DNA of 64,000 bases from Diphasiastrum complanatum (lineage: Eukaryota > Streptophyta > Lycopodiopsida > Lycopodiales > Lycopodiaceae), in assembly GCA_029204225.1 (NCBI GenBank), contig CM055095.1:72151490-72215489 (forward strand), read 5' to 3'. A program made the translations under genes and the position numbers. Below are positions 9,829 to 21,800 of this stretch, in pieces; the stretch's first letter is position 1; each line of letters starts with the position of its first letter. Under the pieces are notes generated by a model that saw only the letters and a list, made by a program, of their open reading frames with translations, had not been told where the DNA came from and did not search any database.

Positions 9829-12800
9829 GTATGTAAGTATTTGCAATTGCTTTTAGAAGATTGGTGCAAGTGTCTTGGTCGATAACAAGAAATTTTATAA
9901 TACATTAATTTACTATATAACCTTACAAAAAGGAGTTATAGGCCAATTATAATGTCTATCATGGCTCTATAGTTTTTACTGTGGGTCCTTCTGTCTTCCA
10001 TTTATTATTTGGAATTTAGTAGAGTCATTTATGAGTCCTATGGTCATAATCGGGCCCTAGCCTTGACTCACAAGCTCTAGCCCCAACTTGTGGACAATAT
10101 AGGCATTGGTCCCTTATTATCATCAGTGGATTGGTTACAAAGAAGCTCTTAGTGTAAATTGGCTTAAATTTAGTTTAGCATTAACTAGCCTTGTAGATCA
10201 TCTTATAATTTAGTCATCTAGCTAAAAAGATTAGCTCATGTGAACATTGCTATTGCATTGACTATAACTCTTCTCCAATACTTTCTCAACATTTTTACAT
10301 TCTCCTCTCTGTATTGTGTTTTCATTGTGATGTTTTGCACATAACTTGGAATCACAACACATTTTTCGGGGGAGAAAATTGTCACTTCTTGTTTTGCATT
10401 TTGCTTGTAGTTATAGATTCCTTGTTGTTAGGTGCTAAAGGATAGGTAAAATGTCTCATGCTGAGTACTAAAAGGTTACAATTCAGAATGTCAATTTTTT
10501 TTTAATTGTTGAAGGTTTGTGACTGTTGTAGTTTTGTTAATTGGATATTTTGACATCTCTATCTGTCCTGGCCACCCTTATGCACTTTACAAATCGTGAT
10601 ACACATTATAGACCATGACTTGAATGTTTGAAAGCTGAGTTCCCGAATTTCCACTTTCGAGGACAGAAGCAATTCAAGGGTGGAAGAATGTTACGTCCAA
10701 GGATCTAGAATAATCCTTGATGTGGATATTCGGCCCTCCAATGTTCGAAATTATTAGTTATACCTCAAAATTCCATTCAAGGCCAGTTATGTAATTAATA
10801 ACTTTGAGAGGGCCCAAACACTGCAATTATGGAACATGGAGTAGCGCATGGTGTTTGATGGTTATGTGCATGGTGGGAGGTATCAATAGTAACTCCAATT
10901 GACTTTAGCAATGTACTAGGGTTTGCAGGATATGCATTAGGCATCTTATAGGCTATAAGTACCTAAGGAACTTGCCCTCCTATACTTCTAAGTTCTAGTT
11001 GTTTGCTATCAGAATTCTCTCCTCAACTACATTCATTCATCGTGGCTCGGGGGTGACGCTATTGTGGGTTGATCTTTAGCTTCTAGCTGGTTGGGTGGTT
11101 TGGCTCCATAGTCTATCCGCTTGGTGCTTTGTAGCAGGATCTTCAAGATCTACAGGAGCCGATGATCTTCACAATGTTGGTGAAGGTGGTGTTTGTGTTC
11201 CTTCCTGGTAGATGTGTAGAGTGTGGGGAGTTAGAAAAAACATCTCAATGTTGGTGGGAAGTTGCTTGCTAAGTTAGGGTATGCTGCACCTTGTGCTATA
11301 CACAATTTCTAGAAGAACGAAGAAGGATTTTGTGCTGTGATAGCTTGAAAAAATTATCTAGCATGGAATGTTTGATGCATTTTCATTTATGTTGCTATGT
11401 TGTATTTATAGAGATTGCTATATTTCTTCTTTTCAAGGTACAAATAGGGATTATGTAAGACTGTGCAATGATGATTCCGTCTCTGCTCACGAATGTCAAT
11501 GCAGGAGGCTAGATTCTACATGGACTGTTTGGTTCTCTGTAAGCTACATTATCTTGATGTCAATAGAGTCCAGTGGGGAATCAATCTAATGTTAGGGTTA
11601 TTCAAGAGATAGAGTAATTGAAGGCCAATATTATTGGCTCGATGCATTTTCATTTATGTTGCTATGTTGTATGTATAGAGATTGCTACATTTCTTCTTTT
11701 CAAGGTACAAATAGGGATTATGTAAGACTGCGCAATGACGATTCCGAATGTCAATGCAGGAGGCTAGATTCTACATGGATTGTTTGGTTCTCTGTAAAAG
11801 ATAATGTCTTGTTGTCAATTGAGTCTAGTGGGGAATCAATCTAATGTTAGCGTTATTCAAGAGATAGAGTAATAGAAGGCCAATAGTTTTGGCCTCTTGA
11901 GTGAGAGTCCAACATGTAAGCTATGAGATCTTGATGGTGAATGACAGCACTGAAGTATAGCAAGTGGTGAAGAGCATGCTTGTATGGGTGAGAGAATTGG
12001 GGATTGTTTGAATGGTAGCTTGGGATAGAGAGAGTGATCATGGTATTGATGCCTTTGTTCAAGATGTTGAAAAGAAGAGGCTTAACTGGAAGAGCTATAG
12101 AGAGCAACACATAGAGATAAAAGAGAGAAATGGAGAGACCACCTTCTACTTTCATCTGTGCATGGAGACTTCGGTTGTGGGAGAGATGCAAACCTATACT
12201 AGGACTAGGTGTATTGCACATATAGAAGAGGGACTCAAGTATGCAGTTGATGAGATGAATATGACTTAGCTAGATGGTGTTGAGCTGCATATGCTTAGGA
12301 ATTGTTGTGAGTGAATAGTAGGCAACTATGGGGCAAAAATTCCTCACCACACTAAGGAACTAAATTGTAGGTTGGAAATCGTTGATAGAAGTGAAAATTT
12401 CGGCAAATTATTGAGGTGTTGATTGCTACCTCAATGACTAAAGTACAGTTCATAAATTGTTGACCAAACCATGAATACTTTTGGGAAAATGTTGTTGCCT
12501 CAGCAATTGTTCAATCAAAGAGTCAATGACAAATATGGAAAGAAGTTGTTGTCTCATTTAGCGATTGAATTGAAATCAGAGAATTGCTGATATAAATGTG
12601 AAAAACTCTAGCGAATTAGTGACATGACTATCACTGTCAGCAAATGAATGATAGAAAACTTGGGCAATAAATGAGGTATATACTGCTGCCTCGACGATTT
12701 GAAAGAGGTTAAAGGACCTCCCAAAATGAGGAATAGATGGCCTCCGCAAATGATAATAGTTACAAAGTCATTGGTAAAATCCTTCAACTTTTTATGCAAT

Positions 12801-15800
12801 AGTGCTTGACATACAACAATATAGAGAGTTTGAACATGCCTCCTTTTGCACCAATTCTCACAACAATTCCAACCGATTGTCTTCTGGCAAGCTAAAAGCA
12901 AGTGACGATATGCTTTTGCTTGGGAAAAAACTAAGTCCCCACGAGCTACTTATGAAATTGGATTCAGATCTCATCAAGCAAGAAGAAGAAAGGGCAAGTG
13001 TTTCTATTGCCAAAAGCCTGGACATTGGGCAAGGAATTGCCGCAAAAAGAAGACGGATATTAAAAAGGGCAAGGTGAAACAGTTGACCAATTTTGCTGAA
13101 GAAGATCATGACAGTGACAATGAAGACCAAACTACAACATTTGCTATGACATTGGCATCACAACTTTCCATTGATCACACGCATTGGTATGTGGATTCAG
13201 GATTCACAAGGCACATCGTTTCAAGATGTGCGACAATAAGCCAGTGTCTACACCTGTGGAGGTTGGTAAGAAACTTTCTAACCAAGATGAGTGCGCTAGT
13301 TGATGCTACTTTGTTTCGTCAATTAGTTGGTTCACTAATTTATCTCACAACTACTGGTCATAAGCTATGCTATAAGTGTGGTAAGTCAATTTATGGCTAC
13401 GCTTAGAAAAACTCATTGGAAAGCGGTGAAGAGAAATTTTCACTACATTAAGGGGACACTGTTGCACACAAGCTCACAAACCCTAAGTAAATACACAGAA
13501 TTACCCAGCAAATCCGTCACTTTAATCTCAAGCTAATGTACATAGATCAACAAGCAAACATGAGAGCTCTGCTGCAAGTCTCCTCCCAACCTGCATAGGA
13601 ATACCATAATGAGGAATGCCTGACAAGGCTCACACTATATCCCCTCAAGCACCCCTTAACCCTGACACATCCTAACGTCGACACATGGCAAACTCCATGC
13701 ATAGTCGACACTTGCCACTTGGCAGTATCCTGACACATAGGAAGCTAGTAGGTGGACAGTCTGACACGTGTCACTCATGCATTGGACAAGTGTCCCAATA
13801 AGCATATGACACATGTCCTGTTGACCCGTCCATTGACTGTTCGCTCATGCACTAGACCAAGTGTCCCAGTGAGCATATGACACGTGTCACGTTGACCGGT
13901 CAACCCTTCCTACTTTTTAGGAGGTCAGTCCAGCAGACTCTCATGAGACCCAGTACCCCCTTGGCCATCTCGGATTCAGTCACTATAACAGATATTTACA
14001 TTGCAATTTACAATTGTCTCCACAGGCCGGTGACTTAGCCTTTTATGATTTAATAATTACAATTTACCATTTACATTGGGCAAGGGATTCAAAGTACATG
14101 TGACATCCCTTCCCTCCTCAGATGACATCGTCCTTGATGGTAAAGTCTGGATACTGTGCATGCAACCTATGCGCGGTCTCCTAGGTAGCATCATTGAGAG
14201 GTCGTCCATGCCATGCAACTTAGTACTCACGGAGCAAACGATTCCGCAATCGTCTATGCCTCCGGTCCAATACTCTCGCTGGCCCATGCATCACCTCCCC
14301 ATTCTCCTGAAACAATACAAGGCCATCAGCAAACAAGTTATCACCGTCATGTAAAACCTTCTTTAAGCGTGAAACATGAAAAACAGGATGAACCTTACAA
14401 CCAACAGGCAAATCCAATTCATAAGCAACGCTATTAATCTTTTTAACAATTTTCCAAGATCCACAATATCTAGGTGACAGCTTATAACACTTCCCTGTCT
14501 TTAGGGTTTTCGAGTCCTTTGGAATCCTGAGAAATACCATATCTCCTTCCTCGATCTCTCTTGGCGTACGATCCAGATCAGCATATGTCTTTGCCCGATC
14601 CATCGCCGCTTTTACATTTTCCTTTGCTAATTCCAACATCTGTTGCATGTGAGTTAGAAATTCCATTGCACTAGGTGTCTTATGAGGCATACCTATAGTA
14701 ACTAGACTGGTTGGTCTAAAACCATAATTTAGCTCGAAAGGACTCATCTTCGTAGATGCATTCTTTTTATCATTATAGGCAAACTCCAACAATGGTAGGT
14801 AACGTTCCCATTGGGTTTGCCTTTCACTCACATATGTCTTCCAAGGTTTGGTTAACTCTCTCAGTCTGCCCATCTGTTTCGGGATGATAACAACTACTCA
14901 TTCCCAACAGTTATGGACTTGGCTCATTACATTCACCGCGTCCATTTACATTTACTTTACTTTATGCATAAGCAGGCCTTGGGCCCTTTTTATTCATTAG
15001 TGACACTTAGACTATATGGTTGGCCTTTGGCCTTATTATTCAGTATTAGGCCATTTGGACATATTACTGGAGAGTGGGGGCCTTCTTGGAGGGCGCACTA
15101 TTATCCCTCCCAGTTGAGCCCTAGCCACCGGAAGCTTCCTTTTAGGGCTTCCTCTTGGCTATAAGTAGGGAAACTGTGTCATTTGTTATTCAGCTGATGA
15201 TATTGATCTCTCTCTTTAGCCTCCTTAATCTCTCTCTTTCCTGCTTTCTAGGGCTAAGTCTTGCTTATGTGTTGCTTTCATAGCTTAAGTCTTGCTTATG
15301 TGCTGCTTTCATAGCTTAGCTCTAGATCAGTTGTGGCTCTATTCGTAACTTGGTATCAGAGCACTTTCTTGAGCATAATCTTGGGAATTTTTTTTCTTTC
15401 GCTGCCTTGCCGTGCTCCTCCATCACTGCTCCTACAGCTCCATTGCTGCCTTGACAGCACTGCTCCATCGCTGCCCCTTGTACTCCTTCCTGCCCAGCGC
15501 TCCCCCTGCTTTGCTCCCTCTCTTCCTTGCTGCCCAACGCTCCTCCTCCTTCCTTTCCATCGCTGTCCCTGCCTTCCGACCTGTTCCAACATTTTCCCAG
15601 TTTGCAGCCATCTTCCACAATTATTTCCCAGCCTGTCCAGCGCCCATCCTCATCCAAAAATCACCCAATTCCGTAATCATTAGCTATTCCAAATTGCCAA
15701 AATCCTGCAGCCTGTTCATCGCTGCCCCAGCCCTTCCGACTTGTCACTTTCACCTATTATTTTATCCGTTTCCAGCCGTCTTTCACAGTTTATCAAAAGG

Positions 15801-18800
15801 CTCTCTAGCGCCCATCCTCAACCACATTTCACGGAATTCGGACTCCGTTTGATATTCCAATTTGACATTTCCCTCCTGGCTGTCCAGCGCATTTTTACAG
15901 CCTTCATTTTCACTTTTTCCATTTGCTGATTGCTGCCCTTTCTTAGTTGTGATAATATCGGTTTTAATAGACTAATTTGGGGTGACGACAAGAGTCCGCT
16001 CCCTCAAGTTTTCGTCTATTCCTTCCACTATCATTATGGCACATTCACCTACCCCGAGTGAAACTGTTCAGGAAAACTTATCCGATCAGTTTCGTCGCAT
16101 GGATGATACCCTTTCTGGCCTCGTTCTTCGCTTCGATACGATTATGACCGGCTTTGCTACTATGCAGTCACAGATTGATTCTTTACAGCCTCATGGTCCT
16201 GGTAAAGCTCCTCTTTTTCCTTCATTCGGGACCCCCCCTCCATTTGGATTGGAATTCTGATTGTCAGTTAGCGTTTGATACTCTTCGTCGTGCTGTCGTT
16301 GATGCTGCCGTTATGTGTTTACCCCAGTTTGATCAGAAATTTCTTGTTGAGATTGATGCTAGTAGTGCTTTGCTTCGCCAGTCACAATGCATTATTGCTT
16401 ATAAGTCGCGTCGTCTTCGCTCTTATGAGCAACGTTAATCTGTGCATGAGAAAGAGCTTTTTGCTATTATCTATGCTCTTAAGAAGTGGCGCCATTATCT
16501 TTATCGAGTTCCATTTGACATTATTACTGATCACCAGGCTTTATGTGATCTGTTTTCTCATAGTGACCTTAGTGATCGTCAGTTTCGTTGGTTGCAGTTT
16601 TACAGTCTTTTAATTTTTCTATATTGTATCGTCCTAGTCGTGCTAACACTGCTGCTGATGCATTATCTTGTCTTGCAGCTTTGTTGAATACACTCGTTTC
16701 TACTATTCCTACATGGTTTGATGATCTACCTGCCGCATACCTTACATGTTCTGATTTTTGTGATGTTTATAGTTCTGCCCCACATGTTTCGTCCCGTCCT
16801 CATCAGGTTTACTCCATTGTTGACAACCGTCTTTATCGATATGATTCTCTTTGTATTCCTAGTTCCTTGGGTATCCGTTCCCAATTGTTGTCGGATGCTC
16901 ATTCCTCCGCTGTTGGGGGTCACTTTGGTTTTCAGAATTCTTATGCTTGTCTCAAAGACCATTTCTATTGGCCCTCTCTTCGATTTGAGCTTGCTGTACT
17001 TATTCGTACCTGCCCTTTCTGTCTTCGTAATAAATACTCCCGTGCTAAGTCTGTTGCTTTGCTCCAGAGTTGGCGTATTCCTCATCGCCAATGGACTGAT
17101 ATATCTATGGACTTTATCCTTGGCCTTCCCTGTACCCAGCGTGGTCACGATTCATGTATGGTGGTAGTTGACAGGTTCTCGAAACAGGCACATTTTATAC
17201 CAGTTCGCAGTACCATCACAATAGAGCAGTGTGCACGTTTGTTCCTATCAGAGATTTTCCGCCTGCATGGATTTCCTCGTACTATCCTTTTTGATCGGGA
17301 TAGTAAGTTTACATCCATATTCTGGACAGAGCTTATGCGTATCTTGAATGTACAGTTTTTTATGGATTCTGCTTATCACTCTACTTCTGATGGGCAGTTT
17401 GAGGTCCTTAACAGGATCCTTGAGGATTATTTACACCATTTTGTTACTCCTTCTGGAAAGGATTGGGATCAACATTTATGTTTAGTAGAGTATAGCTATA
17501 ATAGCTCTGTTAGTACCAGCACAGCTATCTCACCATTTTTATTATCTCATGGCTATGCACCTCTTTTAACTGGCATTCCTCTCCCTCCTGAGGATACACC
17601 TGTCAGACTTGCATCCTTTCTATCAGGTGCCGAGAGCTTATTACCCGGGCCAGTTCTCATTTACAACATGTTCAGCAGTGTTATCAGACCTTAGTTGATC
17701 GTCACCGCCGCCATGTTGAGTTTCAGCTTGTAGATATGCTTTATTTACGCCTACGGTTTGCACGTCATCATTTTGTCCAGGTCCATGCTTCTCTTGAGAA
17801 TCTTGCACCACGTTATTATGGGCCTTATCGCATTTTGGAGGTTCTTAGTCCAGTTACATATCGCTTACAACTTCTTGCTTCCACACGAGCCTGTCATGTA
17901 TTCCATGTCAGTTTATTAGGTGCTGCTATTGAGGATGACGTTCCTTGTGATGCTGAGTTTCCTACTGCTCCCAAGTTGTTTCCTTTTTTACCTACTGCTA
18001 TATTACAGGTTCGTCTATACCATAATCAACGCCACCGGTAGATTCAGTTTTTGGTCCAGTGGGATGGTCGTCTTGTTGAGGAGGCCACATGGGAGCCTAT
18101 TGATGTCTTTTATCATACACCATCACTTGCGGATCAGGCTTGTGCTTTTGCTGCACTTGTTGATTCCTCTACATCAGATGCTGTTCTAGTTGTTGATGCA
18201 CCGGGGCTTGCTGCTGTTTGATCCAGTTTCTTTTTGGCAGTTGGGACTTTTTTTGTGTGTCGGGGAGAGTTATGGACTTGGCTCATTACATTCGCCGCAT
18301 CCATTTACATTTACTTTACTTTATGCATAAGCAGGCCTTGAGCCTGTTTTAATCATTAGTGATACTTAGACTATATGGTTGGCCTTTGGCCTTATTATTC
18401 ATTATTAGGCCATTTGGACATATTACTGGAGAGTGGGGCCTTCTTGGAGGGCGCACTATTATCCCAGCTTCATGGCCCGTTGACAATGTCCTTTCTGCTT
18501 CCATAGCTATACCACTGACTCTCTCAGGAACACTAGCCCCTTTACCTTTGAGTTGCTCCAAAATCAGCTTAAGAGTAGCTTCGATAGCATCCACTTTGGA
18601 ACATACAACATCTAATCTCTGTGAATCTTGACTGGTGTTGCTTGCGGATGCCATAGCAGAAAAATACGTAGCAGAAACAAAGCAAAACCAAGCTCTCAGC
18701 ACCTCAAATCACTACACAGATAGGTTACCCTGAATTTCTAGAAGAACTGGATAGAATAGACCTCCTACAGCCAAGTTTTAACTACACATAGACTCTTCTT

Positions 18801-21800
18801 CTCCAAAAATCAGCAAACCAGGGTTTCAAACTGACAATTGGCAAAAAACTATGGATGATCACCGAATTAGAAGGCGAAAAGCCCTACCCTACCAGCGACC
18901 TACCACAAGAAGCTTATTGCAACTGACAGATCTGAAAAATACTGAGTATTGAAGAAGCTACAAACAGATTTACAAATCCTATGTGGGCTGGATTTTCACA
19001 AAAGCAAAGAGAATAATCAAGCCGCGTAGTAGAAAATGCTCAAAGGCTGCCAAAAGGTCAGCAATCCACCATAGGGCTTCAATCTGCTATCTTATGGGCT
19101 CCAAATCTGCCAACAGATCACTTGCAGTAGGGCGCTGGCTCTCCAAGAATGCTCCAAACCCTAGCTGAAGATGTCAATTCCCACACAAGTCTTGAAAGAA
19201 ACCGCTCTGATACCAAATGTTGGACACAAGCTCACAAACCCTAAGTAAATACACAGAATTACCCAGCAAATCCGTCACTTTATTAATCTCAAGCAAATGT
19301 ACATAGATCAACAAGCAAACATGAGAGCTCTGCTGCAAGTCTCCTCCCAACCATAGCTGCATAGGAATACCATAATGAGGAATGCCTGACAAGGCTCACA
19401 CTATATCCCCTCAAGCACCACTTGGCAGTATCCTGACACATAGGCAAGCTAGTAGGTGGACAGTCTGACACGTGTCACTCATGCATTGGACAAGTGTCCC
19501 AATGAGCATATGACACATGTCCTGTTGACCCGTCCATTGACCGTCCGCGACAAGTGTCACTCATGCACTGGACCAAGTGTCCCAGTGAGCATATGACACG
19601 TGTCACGTTGACCGGTCGACCCTTCCTACTTTTTAGGAGGTCAGTCCAACAGACTCTCATGAGACCCAGTACCCCCTTGGCCATCTCGGATTTAGTCACT
19701 ATAACAGATATTTACATTGCAATTACAATTGTCTCCACAGGCCGGTGACTTAGCCTTTTACAATTTAATAATTACAATTTACCATTTACATTGGGCAAGG
19801 GATTCAAAGTACATGTGATAGACATTAACCCATGGATTGCTATATGAGAGACAACATGCTTTACCAATTTTATCTGAAATCCCGAATGAACTTTCACGTG
19901 GTCAAACATTCGTCGATCAGACTTTTACTTTCATTTGCAACAGTGGCAGATCTGGAAATTCACCAGATTAATGTACAAACAACATTTTTACATGGTGTAA
20001 TCGAAAAAGACATTTATATGTCTCAACCCGAAGGCTATGAGGTGCCACCCATCAAGTATGCAAGCTTCGAAAAGCTCTTTATGGGCTTGGTTTCAGCAAA
20101 TCAACGAATTCTTTATTATTCAGCAAGGCTTTATACCAAATTCAGCTGAGTATAAGGTCTATTACAAATCAGTGGATAGATCTTTCATTATCATTACATT
20201 ATATGTTGATGACACATTACTTTTTCGAATGTTGAAGGATGTCAAGAAGATGTTACCAAAAGAATTCGACATGACAGATATATAGGAGGCCCATTTCTAC
20301 CTTGGTATACAGATTTTCAGAGGTCGTGATCACAGATTCATTTACATCAGTCAACAAACATATATTCACGACTTGCTATTAAAGCATCAAATGGTTGTGG
20401 GTACTAGGGTAAGTGCAATCAATGGTATTATGTTCTTGCTTTGACATATGTATTTTGAGACATCATCTTCATTGTAGGTATTTTGTTATCTATTGTTACT
20501 TTCCGACATGAACTTTTTCTTCTTACCGGCAGTAAGGAAGGTGTCTTTCTTGGAGGAGGGCAAATTACGGGACTTTGAGCATGGCCTACTATATGACATT
20601 GTACCTTATGCTTTGGGTGCTTGGCCCTCTATATGATATGTCCTAGCATTTGTACACACAATACTAGGTCTCTTGGCAGCATTGGGTTTTAACTCATGGG
20701 TCCTCTGGCAAGTATAAATGGGCATTAATGCCTAATTGCTAAATGGATGATTGGTTATTCTAGATTAGGTAGCAGACAACTTAGCATAGCCTGAAATCAA
20801 GATACATACATCGGATACTTATAAGAGATAATGGGATTGTTCTCCATTGATTTGTACTTCAGCGACTATTTCAATATGCGTGCACACTTCTGTCTCTATT
20901 TTCTAGGATTTGTGATGTCTATGGGCTATTTTTAGGATAGCTGATTATTATCCCTTGTGGTTTTAGAAGTTACTCTTATTACATTGAGACATCAAGATAT
21001 CATAATGAGGTCGACAAATTCTTGATGATTAGCACGCTGAAAACATTTGAAAATCCTGAGTGTAATGTCTGTTTTGGCAAGTGCTCAGTTGCTTCATTTT
21101 AGCTAAGGATAAACTTTATTAGTAGGTAATATGTTTCACTTGGCATGTATGTGAAGGTTTTAAATGGACTTCTGGAAAGAGATGATTGGGAGAAAGCAAT
21201 TCAAATACCACTTGGAGCTATACCAGCAGGTGTGCATAATGTCCATGAGCTTTCATTCTGCGGTCCCAGACTTGGCAATAACCAGACATTGTTTATTATT
21301 TAACCCATTTCTAATCTCTGAGTTATATTTCATGGTGTCAAAAAAACTTCAAGATTCAGGAGTGTTCCCAATGGGGGCAATTGTGTATACATAGGGTGAG
21401 TGTAAGACAAAGAATATATCCGTCATCGGAAACCACCAGTTTCCACATCATGACAAAAATCCTAAATCGGCTATCACTATCTCGTTTGGAGTGTCCTAAG
21501 AAAGATTTCAAAGGCTTGTAAGGTGTTTGACATCAGCTTAACACAAATATGAACCCCCAGAACTTGTGGAGACCATTCTCCCGCATGGGTTGCATTGAAT
21601 CTCCAAGCTGGTTGCTTTTTGATTCAATCTACTGTCTTTGAAATTTTTTCTTGTACTATCGGTGAGTTTCTAAAGAGCTAGTCTCTTTTACACTTTTGTT
21701 TAAATAATCACCTGTTTGAGGTGTGCTTGATTTCACTTTGTAACACGTCTTCTGAATGTCTGCTTGAAATAATTGTGTCAAAGATGGGCTGGACAGCCAG

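Noticed and set aside
15412-15929. Overlapping ORFs in the C/T-rich leader of the nested gypsy element
   Set aside because: Strong C/T bias keeps several frames open at once; the gag start is at 16036.
16718-17167. 140-150-codon ORFs on both strands across the nested integrase
   Set aside because: Shadows of the integrase frame at 16588-17694.
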